From Gemmata sp. (GTDB lineage: Bacteria; Planctomycetota; Planctomycetia; Gemmatales; Gemmataceae): a stretch of 64,000 bases of DNA. Made by a program: the position numbers and the translations under genes. The stretch's first letter is position 1; every line of letters starts with the position of its first letter. Positions 45,311 through 54,403 of the stretch are shown in pieces. The stretch lies in the NCBI GenBank assembly GCA_025055115.1, contig JANWYJ010000064.1, positions 36,022-100,021 on the forward strand, read 5' to 3'. Below the pieces are notes generated by a model. It saw nothing but the letters and a program-made list of their open reading frames with translations, had not been told where the DNA came from and searched no databases.

Positions 45311-46309
45311 TTATGTTTCGCGGGACAACTGAACCACCCGGCCGACATGGCGCAGGGTGACCCCCCCGGGGAAATCGCCGGCCCGGACGGCCCCTCCGGC
45401 AATCGCCACGGCGCGATTCCACGCCGCATAGTTCATATTGGCCATCGGCCAGCCTTCGCGTTCCCAAATCTGTCGCAGTGCGACCCGGACCACGGCCCGC
45501 GGCGCGCTGGCCAACCGCACCGCATCCAACACCACCGTGTCAGCCGCCCGGGGCCGCTCGGCCTGGGCCAACAGTTCCCCCGCGAGAACCGAGATGAGTT
45601 CATGGGCTTCGCTCGCGTGTTCCGCCACATGGGCCAGTGCGGAAACAACATCCGGATTGAAGGTCTTCAACAGCGGTAACAGTTCGTGCCGGATGCGATT
45701 GCGGGTAAAACGGGGATCGGTATTCGACGCATCTTCGCGAAACGGCTGTTGGAGTTCGTGGAGATAGGCAAGAATTTCGGCCCGTGTGACGGTCAAAAGC
45801 GGTCGAATCAGCTGCAGAGGTGGCGTGACGGAAGCACGGGCGGGCAGCGCCGTAGAGGTGGCAATGGGGCGGTGGGCAGCGATACCCCGCAACCCTTGCA
45901 AGCCGGTGCCGCGAATCAGCCGGTGCAAGACGGTTTCGGCGTGATCGTCGGCGGTGTGAGCGGTTGCAATCCAAGCCGCGCCGAAAAGGGTGGCGGTCTC
46001 CACGAAAAAGTCGTAGCGAACACGCCGTGCCGTGGCTTCGAGATTGCTGCCGGTGGCCAGCGTGGCGACTGCGACCGCTTTCACCCGGCATTGGACGCCT
46101 AACTGATCGCATAACCGTAAGACAAATGCTTCATCCGCGTCCGAGGCAGCCCCCCGCAGCTTGTGGTTGACGTGCGCCACCGTCAGCGGGAGGCGACACG
46201 CATGTAAGGCCCGCAGAAGAGCGACACTATCGGCCCCCCCGGAAACCGCCACAATCCCCGGACCCGACCAATCCTCCATAAAGTGCCGCACTTCGCCCAC
46301 AACGCGCAT
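45311..46309 (-). CDS. tilS: tRNA(Ile)-lysidine synthase
   Basis: 332 residues if started at the ATG at 46309; an in-frame ATG at 46327 adds six. The PP-loop is IVAVSGGADSVALLRAL, followed by TVAHVNHKLRGAASDADE, a run typical of TilS, then IATAHTADDHAETVLHRLIRGTGL. The C-terminal region is helical and short, lacking the long E. coli tail. The enzyme adds lysine to C34 of tRNA-Ile(CAU) so that it reads AUA. It is upstream of purH. Confidence 0.93.
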   Translation of the reverse strand: MRVVGEVRHFMEDWSGPGIVAVSGGADSVALLRALHACRLPLTVAHVNHKLRGAASDADEAFVLRLCDQLGVQCRVKAVAVATLATGSNLEATARRVRYDFFVETATLFGAAWIATAHTADDHAETVLHRLIRGTGLQGLRGIAAHRPIATSTALPARASVTPPLQLIRPLLTVTRAEILAYLHELQQPFREDASNTDPRFTRNRIRHELLPLLKTFNPDVVSALAHVAEHASEAHELISVLAGELLAQAERPRAADTVVLDAVRLASAPRAVVRVALRQIWEREGWPMANMNYAAWNRAVAIAGGAVRAGDFPGGVTLRHVGRVVQLSRET

Positions 46310-46425
46310 AACATCTGTTCCCCCCATCTGTTACAATAGCCATCAGCTGCCGGGCGGTGAAAAAGTCCGCTTGCGTTACGTTCTACGGGAGGTTATGCGT
46401 GCCGCCGGAACAACCAGTAACACCC

Positions 46426-46956
46426 ATGAACCCAACCCATCGCGACGACCGCCCAGTTGTGCCACGGGTTCGCCGCCCACGACCCGAACCCGATGCTGCG
46501 GCCCGCGCACACCCCGCGGCCTGCACGAAACGGTTGGTCCGAGCGGTCCTGGTGGGTATCGCGGTGATACTGACGGGTGTCTTTGCGGTCGCCTTCTGGC
46601 TCAATCCTTACGACGCCGATGGCCAACCGCGAAGAATGGCGACCCATACGCAATTGGGCATGCCGCCATGCAACTTCGTGGCGTTAACCGGTAAGCCGTG
46701 TCCATCGTGTGGGATGACCACGAGTTTTGCCCTGTTGGTTCGCGGCGATGTGTCCGCCTCGCTGAAAGCCAATTGGGTGGGCAGTATCCTGTGCGTTCTG
46801 TGGGCCGTGGCCCTGGTGTGGGCGATCGCCAGTGCTGTATGGGGGAAAATGCTTGGCATAGCGCCCGGATATGCCGAAATGGTGTTCACCATCCTGGTGG
46901 GTGGTGTCTTGGTGCTGATGATCAGCCGTTGGGTTGTGGTTCTCCTCCAGGATTAA
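46426..46956 (+). CDS. DUF2752-family membrane protein
   Basis: 176 residues from the ATG at 46426; a GTG at 46357 is an alternative. An Arg/Pro-rich cytoplasmic N-terminus leads to a first helix (VRAVLVGIAVILTGVFAVAF). Then comes the family signature: PPCNFVALTGKPCPSCGMTTSF, with the CPSCGMT motif, and two further helices. DUF2752 proteins are small membrane proteins of unknown role, widespread in planctomycetes and other phyla. It is divergent from tilS. Confidence 0.82.
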   Translation: MNPTHRDDRPVVPRVRRPRPEPDAAARAHPAACTKRLVRAVLVGIAVILTGVFAVAFWLNPYDADGQPRRMATHTQLGMPPCNFVALTGKPCPSCGMTTSFALLVRGDVSASLKANWVGSILCVLWAVALVWAIASAVWGKMLGIAPGYAEMVFTILVGGVLVLMISRWVVVLLQD

Positions 46957-47062
46957 CCTGACAAATGTGATGCATGAAGTAAACAACGTCCGCCCGCCTG
47001 ATGCCACCGTGGTTCTGCACCTGGGTGGGCGATTCTTCTCCGATGGGCAGACGTGCTACTTC

Positions 47063-47101
47063 ATCATTTTTTCCAACTGAAGATCATTTTTCCAACTGAA
47101 G
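47063..47101 (+). repeat. 19-20-bp tandem duplication before a lipoprotein gene
   Basis: ATCATTTTTTCCAACTGAAG (47063-47082) is followed by ATCATTTTTCCAACTGAAGG (47083-47101/2), differing by one T. The second copy leads into the GAAGGGGG ribosome site of the gene at 47113. Confidence 0.9.
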
Positions 47102-47112
47102 GGGGTTCACGG

Positions 47113-47832
47113 ATGAACCGTCGTCTTTCGGGCCGGTGGGCGCGCCGGGTGGTGTGGGGAACCTTGGTCGCGGTGGCCGCGATCGGCTGCAATCCGCTGA
47201 ATATCGCTGCGTTCATGTTTGCCCGCGACGAGAAAATCGACGCCCCATATCCGCTGGCTTTCGACAAAGATCATCCCAAAAAGGACAAAGACGAAGTGGT
47301 GGTCGTCCTACTGCCGCATCTGGCACCAGGTACGCCGCGGGAGCTGATCACCGCCGATCGCGACCTGGCCGATAAACTGGCCCGTCTGTTGCCAGAACTC
47401 TCCAAGCACAACAAAGACAAGCCGAAAATCCGCGTTGTCCCCCCCGCCGAGGTCGACAAGTTCAAATTGCGCAATCCCAACTGGAAGCAAATGACCGCCG
47501 GCGAAATCGGGGAAAAACTGCATGCCGATTTCGTGTTGGAAATTGAACTGTCCAATATGCGCTTGTATCAACCCAATACCGGTTCGCAGGTGAAGATTTA
47601 CGAAGGCCGGGCCGAAGTGACGGTCTACATCTACGAAATCGGTCCCAACGGGGGGGAATTCAAAGATCGCTACCCCCTGACATTCGCACACCCCAAAGAC
47701 ATGATTCTCCGCGATGCCTCCCTCCTCTCGGAAGCCACGTTCAAGCAAGAGTACATTGAAAATCTGGCGAAAGCGATTGCCCACATGCACGTCGACCATA
47801 AAGCCAGCACACACATGCTCACGTCCCGCTGA
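47113..47832 (+). CDS. Unknown planctomycete-type lipoprotein
   Basis: 239 residues. The signal peptide ends at VAVAAIGCNPLN, a lipobox-like cysteine. The mature part is a single alpha/beta-like domain: EVVVVLLPHLAPGTPRELIT, PKIRVVPPAEVDKFKLRNPN, GEIGEKLHADFVLEIELSNM and KIYEGRAEVTVYIYEIGP. The pattern recalls outer-membrane lipoproteins with a TolB-N-like fold, but I do not recognise a named family. A hairpin follows the stop. It is probably a cell-envelope protein. Confidence 0.72.
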   Translation: MNRRLSGRWARRVVWGTLVAVAAIGCNPLNIAAFMFARDEKIDAPYPLAFDKDHPKKDKDEVVVVLLPHLAPGTPRELITADRDLADKLARLLPELSKHNKDKPKIRVVPPAEVDKFKLRNPNWKQMTAGEIGEKLHADFVLEIELSNMRLYQPNTGSQVKIYEGRAEVTVYIYEIGPNGGEFKDRYPLTFAHPKDMILRDASLLSEATFKQEYIENLAKAIAHMHVDHKASTHMLTSR

Positions 47833-47854
47833 AACCAACGACGATTCTCCGCCG

Positions 47855-47880
47855 ACAGCGGCTCCAACCGCAGCCGCTGT
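47855..47880 (+). terminator. Hairpin after the lipoprotein gene
   Basis: ACAGCGGCT (47855-47863) and AGCCGCTGT (47872-47880) form a perfect 9-bp stem around an 8-base loop, 23 bases after the stop. There is no clear T run. The rest of the 47833-48216 spacer shows nothing else I can identify. Confidence 0.55.
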
Positions 47881-48216
47881 TCGGATTCCTGCACTCCAAT
47901 TGTTCCCGTAGTCCAATTGCAGCGGGGGCAGAAGCCTCCGCTGTAGTTATTCTCCTCTCCCTGACCCCTCCTCCTGACCCCTACCGCCAGTGGCCTGGGC
48001 GCTGCGAGGCGGGAACGGGTTGGTGTTTGTTCTGTTGAGCTGCAGACCATCTGCCCGACCCCGGGAAGCACAGCTCATGGTACTCCGTTTTCCGTCACAG
48101 TTCCGTTGACAGGCTCAGCGACGCCGCTATACGTCGCATGGAGCGTGGATCGTTGGCGGGGGAATGAGCGAACGATCACACACGCCACCACCAACCGCAC
48201 AAGGAATACGTATCGA

Positions 48217-48555
48217 ATGCCAGACGCAACCACTCCGGTGGCGGCTCTCAAGGAGGGCATCCGCCGCTTTGCGTCGATCCGCGGGTGGGACCCGTACCAC
48301 ACGCCCAAAAATCTCGCGATGGCTCTGGCCAGTGAGGTGGGGGAATTGTGCGACATTCTCCGATGGCTGACACCCGAGGAATCCATCGCGGCGGCGCACG
48401 ACCCGAAACTCCGGGAAGCGATGGCCGATGAACTGGCCGATATCGCCAATATCGTGTTTTTGCTCAGCGTTCACACCCAGATCGACCTCTCCGAGGCGGT
48501 GGCGGCCAAGATGGCAAAAAACGAAATCAAATACCCGCCGCCGGTGTCGGGTTAG
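48217..48555 (+). CDS. MazG-like nucleotide pyrophosphohydrolase
   Basis: 112 residues from the ATG at 48217. The all-alpha NTP pyrophosphatase metal motif is clear: NLAMALASEVGELCDILRWL (ExxE half), then MADELADIANIVFLLSV (ExxD half). Size and the WDPYHTPKNL lead resemble the RS21-C6/dCTPase subgroup rather than two-domain MazG. It should clean up non-canonical or excess nucleotides. Single-gene unit. Confidence 0.9.
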   Translation: MPDATTPVAALKEGIRRFASIRGWDPYHTPKNLAMALASEVGELCDILRWLTPEESIAAAHDPKLREAMADELADIANIVFLLSVHTQIDLSEAVAAKMAKNEIKYPPPVSG

Positions 48556-48612
48556 CCATTGTGGGGGCTGGTGCCGCCGCGCTTCGGCTGAACCGGTGGC
48601 CAGCGAACACGC

Positions 48613-48640
48613 AAACGGGCCAAAGTAAACGGGCCAAAGT
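48613..48640. repeat. 14-bp perfect tandem duplication
   Basis: AAACGGGCCAAAGT occurs at 48613-48626 and 48627-48640, in the spacer before the large surface-protein gene. Confidence 0.85.
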
Positions 48641-48772
48641 AGAAGTTGTGGCTCGGGGTGGTGCCAGTGGTCCGACCTCCGGTGCGGACACTGGCGGGCC
48701 TTCGTTGCCGGCGATGAACGACAGTGGCGGATTGCGAATTGGCGACAACATCTCGTTGGGGGGGAATGAGCC

Positions 48773-51025
48773 GTGCAGAAAAGAATCAGCCTGCTGGTTG
48801 CGGGAGCTGTGGCGGGGTTAGTGGTTTGGGGAACGGTGGCCGCACAGCAGCCATCGGGCGGGGGCTACCTGCCTGTGCCGAAGGGCAGCGGCCAGCCCCG
48901 CTCGGCACCCCCGACCACCACGCCCGCGACCCCGGTGGTACGCCCATATTCGGAGTGGACACCGCATCCGCCGAGAACGGGCTACACCCCTTCACAGCCG
49001 AATCAACCAACCTCTCCGGTCGCACCACGGCCGCCGGCCGGCGACGGTTATCTTCCACCGGCGAGCAGTGGAAGTACGAACGTTTCACCACCACCTCAGC
49101 GACCACGGCTGAGCCAACCGGGTTTCGCCAGTGGCGACATCAAGCCAGCGGGCGGCTTCGATGTCCCGCCGCCGAGTATGGAGTTACCGCGGCCCGATAC
49201 CCAACCTCCTCGTGGCCATTCGGTTCCGGGCAACCCCATGCCCACTGCGCCCCTGCCGCCACCGAGTATCAGTCTCGATACCCACGAGAGTAAGTTCCCA
49301 TCCCCGCCGTCAACACCACCGGCTTCATCGCCGAAACATCCCGGCACCGGCGAGGCCCCGGCGGCGTTGCCAACCACGGTGCTGCCGCCCCCGTCGGTCG
49401 AACCGGTCGCTCCCGTACTTCCGCCGAACGTGCCTGCGCCGCCGCAGCCGTCGACCCTGTCGCCGCCACCCTCGCCGGCTGGGAATTCGCCACACATTTC
49501 GCCACACAATATGCCTCAGCCAGCGGTTCTGACGAATTCACCCTCCCCGACACGCCCACTGCCGCCCATCGCCAGCAGTTTGCCGAGCGTGGTGAGCCAA
49601 AGTGTCACAGTGCAAGCCGTCTGCGACGACACTCTCACGTACAACGAAGACAGCCGCTATGAGCTGATTGTCAAAAACGATGGGAATGTGGCCGTTCACC
49701 ATGTGCGTGTGGAGGATCAGCTGCCCGCCGGTGTTCGCTACATCGGCAGCGACCCGCCGGGGGAGTTGAACGGCGATCGGCTTGTCTGGTCGATCGGAAC
49801 GCTGGAATCGAAAGCCGAAAAGCGGATCGCGGTTCGTGTTCGCCCCAGCGAAGAGGGTGAATTCCGCAGTCGGGCGACCGTGAGCTATACAGCCGCCGTC
49901 GATGTCAAACTCCGAGTGACTCGACCTCGCCTGGCTTTGCGCGTCACGAGTGCCGAGGTGTGCCGTATCGGTGAGGATTGCCTCTTCCAAATCCAACTGA
50001 CCAACAGTGGCAGTGGACCGGCCAAGAATTTGGTTCTCCGTGCGGAAATGAGCAGCGGTTTACTCTTCGCCCCATCGCCCCAACTGGGCGCGAAGCTGGA
50101 AACAACGTTGGAAAGCATGCCCGCCGGTGCGACCAAAACGCTGACACTACCACTGAATGCGACCAAAGCCGGTGTGCAAACGTGCCAATTCACCGTCAGT
50201 GCGATGGGCTGTGAACCCGTCAGTACCAAGGCCACCGTGAATGTGGTGGAACCGCAGTTGCAGATCCAACAAACCGGGCCCGCCAGTTGTTTGGTCCGCA
50301 GTGAACCAACCTACGAAATCACCTTGAGCAATCCGGGGACTGCGGCCACCGAACCGATCACACTGCACACGGTTCTGCCCGAGGGCTTCGACTTCCTCGA
50401 AGCCAGTGAAAACGGGACCTTCAACCCCACCAATCGGGCGGCTACCTGGAAACTCAGTGGTTTGGCGGCGGGGGGAACGAAGACGGTCGCGTTGAAGTTA
50501 CGCGCGGTGGCCGCGGGGGATGTGGCGCTGCGTTCCGTGGCCGTGGCCGCTTCGGAACCGGCCGTGGCCGCAGCGACGGGCGGTGCCACCGCCCCAGTGG
50601 CCAAACCCGCCGCCGGACGGATGCTGGAAGCCAAAGCCGAAACTCCGATCAAGTGCGAAGGTGTTGCGGCCGTGCGCTTTGAAGTCAAAGATATGGAAGA
50701 CCCGATCCTGGTGGGCAACGACGCGGTCTACGAAATCCGCGTCACCAACCAAGGCACCGGGGCCTGCACCAACGTGCAATTGGTGGCCGCGATGTCCGAA
50801 GGGACAAGTTTCAGCGGTGCCAATGGTCCCACCAACGTCAAGGCACAAGGTCAGACCTTAATTTTTGAGGTGATACCCAAACTGGGGGCGAAAGAAGAGA
50901 TGGTGTACACTGTACGGGTTCGCGGCAATACCGAAGGCGACCACCGTTTCCGCGTCCAACTGACTTGCGATCAGGTGCGCACTCCCGTGGTGAAGGAGGA
51001 AAGTTCCCGCTTCTACAAACAGTGA
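48773..51025 (+). CDS. Large secreted DUF11-type repeat protein
   Basis: 750 residues from a GTG preceded by a G-rich ribosome site. A signal peptide (MQKRISLLVAGAVAGLVVWG) is followed by about 240 residues of Pro/Ser/Thr-rich disorder. Four or five immunoglobulin-like DUF11/OmcB-type domains follow; the typical piece is RYELIVKNDGNVAVHHVRVE, DQLPAGVRYIGSDP, repeated as FQIQLTNSGSGPAKNLVLRA, YEITLSNPGTAATEP and YEIRVTNQGTGACTNVQL. Cysteines recur in the repeats. It is probably a cell-surface or cell-wall protein. Similar proteins are abundant in planctomycetes, which have an unusual envelope. Confidence 0.85.
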   Translation: MQKRISLLVAGAVAGLVVWGTVAAQQPSGGGYLPVPKGSGQPRSAPPTTTPATPVVRPYSEWTPHPPRTGYTPSQPNQPTSPVAPRPPAGDGYLPPASSGSTNVSPPPQRPRLSQPGFASGDIKPAGGFDVPPPSMELPRPDTQPPRGHSVPGNPMPTAPLPPPSISLDTHESKFPSPPSTPPASSPKHPGTGEAPAALPTTVLPPPSVEPVAPVLPPNVPAPPQPSTLSPPPSPAGNSPHISPHNMPQPAVLTNSPSPTRPLPPIASSLPSVVSQSVTVQAVCDDTLTYNEDSRYELIVKNDGNVAVHHVRVEDQLPAGVRYIGSDPPGELNGDRLVWSIGTLESKAEKRIAVRVRPSEEGEFRSRATVSYTAAVDVKLRVTRPRLALRVTSAEVCRIGEDCLFQIQLTNSGSGPAKNLVLRAEMSSGLLFAPSPQLGAKLETTLESMPAGATKTLTLPLNATKAGVQTCQFTVSAMGCEPVSTKATVNVVEPQLQIQQTGPASCLVRSEPTYEITLSNPGTAATEPITLHTVLPEGFDFLEASENGTFNPTNRAATWKLSGLAAGGTKTVALKLRAVAAGDVALRSVAVAASEPAVAAATGGATAPVAKPAAGRMLEAKAETPIKCEGVAAVRFEVKDMEDPILVGNDAVYEIRVTNQGTGACTNVQLVAAMSEGTSFSGANGPTNVKAQGQTLIFEVIPKLGAKEEMVYTVRVRGNTEGDHRFRVQLTCDQVRTPVVKEESSRFYKQ

Positions 51026-51049
51026 CGGAGCAACGGTTCGATGCACCGA

Positions 51050-51075
51050 AACGCCAATGGCGAACGCCAATGGCG
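51050..51075. repeat. 13-bp palindromic unit in tandem
   Basis: AACGCCAATGGCG occurs at 51050-51062 and 51063-51075, 25 bases after the DUF11-protein stop. Each copy holds a CGCC-AAT-GGCG hairpin. Confidence 0.85.
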
Positions 51076-51271
51076 AATAAATAACACAACGCGAATCCGC
51101 CGATGGAGTCAATGATCGCTCCACGGCGGTCCGGATGTGGCCCAAACCGGGGGGCATACGTTTTCCGAGTTTTTTCAGAACCTGGGAAGTGGTAGATTCG
51201 GTGGGCTTCAATATCGGTCGTTGGCGTGCGGGGGGCACGTGGACCACCGATGGGGGGAAGGGAGTCCGTTC

Positions 51272-51829
51272 ATGAGCACAGGACGTGTGACGCGGCGTGT
51301 GGAGGATCGGAATACGGCGGATGCCAACGCCGTTCATATCCGTTGGATGATTCGTCGGGATATGCCCGAAGTGATGAATATCGAGTTAGCCAGCTTTGAA
51401 TACGCCTGGACCGAGGATGATTTCCTCCGCTGCTTGCGGCAACGCAACTGTATTGGCATGGTAGCCGAACGCGGCGAAAGCATCCTCGGCTTCATGATCT
51501 ACGAACTGCACCGAACCCGGCTGAGTTTGTTGAACTTCGCCGTCAATCCGGCGGTGCGGCGAACCGGGATTGGCCGTCTGATGGTCAACAAGCTGATTTA
51601 CAAATTGTGCAGTCATCGTCGGCACAAAATCACGCTGGCGGTACGGGAAAGCAACATCACCGCCCAGTTGTTCTTCCGCGCACAACGTTTCTATGCGGCG
51701 AAGGTTCTCCGCGGCTACTACGAAGACAGCGGTGAAGACGCCTACCAGATGGAGTACGAGCCGTTGGAAATGGAATGGGCCGCGTTCGGGGGGCCGCCGG
51801 TCAACCGGATTGCCCTGTATGAAAGTTGA
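51272..51829 (+). CDS. RimI-like GNAT N-acetyltransferase
   Basis: The ATG at 51272 has GGGAG upstream and gives 185 residues. The GNAT fold is shown by HIRWMIRRDMPEVMNIELAS, GMVAERGESILGFMIYEL, then the acetyl-CoA loop LNFAVNPAVRRTGIGRLMVN and ITLAVRESNITAQLFFRAQR with FYAAKVLRGYYEDSGEDAYQ. The last part matches RimI, which acetylates ribosomal protein S18. The C-terminus is 20 residues longer than E. coli RimI. The exact substrate is unproven. Confidence 0.85.
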   Translation: MSTGRVTRRVEDRNTADANAVHIRWMIRRDMPEVMNIELASFEYAWTEDDFLRCLRQRNCIGMVAERGESILGFMIYELHRTRLSLLNFAVNPAVRRTGIGRLMVNKLIYKLCSHRRHKITLAVRESNITAQLFFRAQRFYAAKVLRGYYEDSGEDAYQMEYEPLEMEWAAFGGPPVNRIALYES

Positions 51830-51854
51830 TCATCGTGATGAAAGTTGATCATCG
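51819..51854 (+). repeat. 17-bp duplication of the acetyltransferase gene end
   Basis: ATGAAAGTTGATCATCG occurs at 51819-51835 and 51838-51854. The first contains the TGA stop at 51827-51829. Confidence 0.88.
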
Positions 51855-51919
51855 CTGGGCGGCAAAGGACGCGAAACCATTCGCTCCACTTTGAGGACGA
51901 CGCGGAGAGGACGACGGCC

Positions 51920-53473
51920 ATGAGGAAAGGAAACCGGCTGGGGTGGCGGTTGCTCGTGGTGGGCACACTCGCAGGCAGTGTGGTCGCGGGGGCGTGGTTC
52001 GGCTTCCTTCAAGCCGGCACGCAAACCCCTTTCAGCCCAGAAGTTTGGACCACGACCGCCACACCCCCGCCGGCGCCGGACGAGTCGCTGGCCCCGGACC
52101 CAGAAGCCAATGCACCACGCCTGCCGATTTCGCCGCTCGGCCCTGTGGTGCCCGCTGGCGCCACGTTGCCAATTCCCGTGCCGCGTGAAGAAGATCGGGC
52201 CGTGCCTCCCCCCAAGTCGATGGAGCCGCCGGTCACCATTCCGATCCCGCCCAGCTCGATCCCGCCCAGTCCTCGGCCAGCGCCCCCGGGTGACATCCAA
52301 CCCACCACCGGTCCGCAGATTCCTGACATTCACCCCGGACCCGGGACGATCCCCCTGCCAGCAATTCCCATTCCACCCATGCCGCCGGCGGCGACCATCC
52401 CGCCACCGTTGGATGTTCCACCACCACCGCGACCCCAGTCCCCTTCGTCGCCGGGGGCACCGCTGCTGCCGCCATCACCGCAAGTGCCCAATATATCAGA
52501 TGTTGCGCCGCAGGTGCCATCGTTGCCGCCAATGCCGAAGCCATCCGATGGTGTGCCCAATCCACCCCTGCCGGACCTTCCCCCGGTGCGCGAAACACCG
52601 CCGCCAGCAAAGCCGACAGAACCACGGATGCCAAATCCTCCGGTGAAATCCGATTCCGACTTGAACCCAAACTCGCCAGGCCATACGCTCAATCCGAGCG
52701 CACCGTCGGTTGAGCCGATGTCTCCGAAACGCCCAAGGCCGGCTTCGGGTGGGGAAACTCCGGCGCCACCAGCCCCGAACTCCCCAACTCCGGCACCGGA
52801 TTTCCCAACCCCGGAGACACCGAAGCTGCCGCCTGCGACGATGCCCCAATCCCACGATCCACCCACGCGAGACGACACCATGCGCAAACTCACCACCCAT
52901 GCAGCGTTGGCTATCCTCGGCGGCGCGCTGTTCGCCATCGAACACGCCCACGCCTTCCCACCGGTTCCGCCGGCTTCCACCCTGCCGACACCCGGGCTTC
53001 TCGTCAAAGCCGATAGCGAAGTGGAAAAACTCAAAAATGACTTGGCCGAAGCGAACAAACGCATCAAATCCCTCGAAGAACAGGTCGCCAAACTGACCGA
53101 ACTGCTCAACGGCAAAAAAGACGACAGAGGCTTTCGTGTCGAAAGCGACCCCGGCGCTGTGGAAGAAATCAAGCGGCTGAAGGATAAAATCACTAAGCTG
53201 GAAGATGAATTGCGAACCCTCAAGACCCAAACTGCTCTCCGCCCCAGCACTCCGCCAGATAGCAAGCCGATGGGCATAGTCAAAATCATCAATGATTATC
53301 CCATCGAAGTCTCCATCGTCATCAACGATAAGTCGTACCGGGTCGCTCCGAGTAAAGTCCTCGATGTGGAAGTGCCCGCGGGGGAATTCACCTACCAATT
53401 GCTACAATCGGGAGCACCGGCCACCAAGAGCGTCATCCGCGACAAAGAAACCGTTCGCTTGCGGATCAAATAG
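51920..53473 (+). CDS. Proline-rich anchored protein fused to a second signal-peptide protein
   Basis: 517 residues from ATG 51920. Residues 8-30 form a signal or anchor (RLLVVGTLAGSVVAGAWFGF). About 290 Pro/Ser-rich residues follow. At residue 321 (ATG 52880) an internal, in-frame MRKLTTHAALAILGGALFAI opens a classic signal peptide with an AHA cleavage site. A coiled coil (EVEKLKNDLAEANKRIKSLE; EEIKRLKDKITKLEDELRTL) and a small C-terminal beta domain (VKIINDYPIEVSIVINDKSY) then complete the protein. The second half alone is a typical secreted preprotein. No strong ribosome site precedes 52880, so fusion by loss of a stop, or internal initiation, both remain possible. Confidence 0.7.
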   Translation: MRKGNRLGWRLLVVGTLAGSVVAGAWFGFLQAGTQTPFSPEVWTTTATPPPAPDESLAPDPEANAPRLPISPLGPVVPAGATLPIPVPREEDRAVPPPKSMEPPVTIPIPPSSIPPSPRPAPPGDIQPTTGPQIPDIHPGPGTIPLPAIPIPPMPPAATIPPPLDVPPPPRPQSPSSPGAPLLPPSPQVPNISDVAPQVPSLPPMPKPSDGVPNPPLPDLPPVRETPPPAKPTEPRMPNPPVKSDSDLNPNSPGHTLNPSAPSVEPMSPKRPRPASGGETPAPPAPNSPTPAPDFPTPETPKLPPATMPQSHDPPTRDDTMRKLTTHAALAILGGALFAIEHAHAFPPVPPASTLPTPGLLVKADSEVEKLKNDLAEANKRIKSLEEQVAKLTELLNGKKDDRGFRVESDPGAVEEIKRLKDKITKLEDELRTLKTQTALRPSTPPDSKPMGIVKIINDYPIEVSIVINDKSYRVAPSKVLDVEVPAGEFTYQLLQSGAPATKSVIRDKETVRLRIK

Positions 53474-53554
53474 CCGCGCAACTGACTCACCCACGCCGAG
53501 CCGCGCGACCTTCCGAGAATGGAGTGCGGCCGGCGGACCACCCTTGGGCGTGTG

Positions 53555-53686
53555 AGCAACTACCGCGCGGCTCACGTTCCGCCGAGACACAGCTGGCCCT
53601 CATCGAGACACAGCTGGCCCTCATGAAGAGAGTCCGCAAGTTCCATCGAGCAAGTACCGCACGGCTCACGTTCCGCCGAGACACAG
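53555..53686. repeat. 38-bp direct repeat plus 21-bp tandem repeat
   Basis: A 38-bp unit starting AGCAACTACCGCGCGGCTCA (53555-53592) returns at 53649-53686 with two mismatches. Within the gap, a 21-bp tandem beginning GAGACACAGCTGGCCCTCAT occupies 53584-53604 and 53605-53625, with one mismatch. Confidence 0.93.
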
Positions 53687-53735
53687 GGCCTGCTCTTCGA
53701 AAATCGTGGTCGCTGGTAACACGAGTTTTATCATC

Positions 53736-54401
53736 ATGATAGTGACCATTGATGGTCCGTCGGGCGTGGGCAAAAGTACAGTTACGAAAGCCCTCGCTAC
53801 CCGCCTAGGCTTCGACTACCTCGACACCGGGGCGATGTACCGGGCTGTGGCGCTGGCGATGCTACGCCGCAATATCCCCTGGGACGACGCCGCGGTGGCC
53901 GCGGTTCTGCCAGAGCTGACGATCGAACTGCCCCCCGGACAGGTTTGGCTCAATGGGGAAGATGTTAGCGCGGCCATCCGCAGCCCCGCCGTGTCGCAAG
54001 CGGCCAGTCAGGTTGCGGTGTTGCCGAGTGTGCGGCGATTCCTGGCCGAGCAACAACGCCGCATCGCCGCCGGTAAGAACATCGTGTGTGAAGGCCGCGA
54101 TCAAGGCACCTTCGTATTTCCCCAAGCGGAATGTAAATTCTTTCTCCAAGCCGATGCCCGCGTTCGGGCGGCCCGCCGCGCCGCGGAATTGCAAGCCCAC
54201 GGGCAAACGGTCACGGTGGAAAGCGTTTTGGCCGATCAGGAGCAACGGGATCGCCGCGATGCTCTGCGCGAGCTGGCACCACTGCGACCGGCCGCCGATG
54301 CGCTGGTGGTCGATACGACCAACCTGACGCTTGAACAAGTGATTGAGACTTTGGAACGGGTCATCCGCGCTCGGCAAGCCGGCGCGGTCGATGAAGGGTG
54401 A
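53736..54401 (+). CDS. cmk: Cytidylate kinase
   Basis: 221 residues from ATG 53736 (MIVTIDGPSGVGKSTVTKAL). The P-loop is GPSGVGKST, followed by YLDTGAMYRAVALAML, the CMP-binding stretch, and IVCEGRDQGTFVFPQA with the GRD motif; the lid is RAARRAAELQAHGQ. The enzyme phosphorylates CMP and dCMP. Its stop (54399-54401) lies two bases before the next gene, so the two are probably coupled. Ribosome site before 53736 is weak. Confidence 0.96.
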   Translation: MIVTIDGPSGVGKSTVTKALATRLGFDYLDTGAMYRAVALAMLRRNIPWDDAAVAAVLPELTIELPPGQVWLNGEDVSAAIRSPAVSQAASQVAVLPSVRRFLAEQQRRIAAGKNIVCEGRDQGTFVFPQAECKFFLQADARVRAARRAAELQAHGQTVTVESVLADQEQRDRRDALRELAPLRPAADALVVDTTNLTLEQVIETLERVIRARQAGAVDEG

Positions 54402-54403
54402 GC

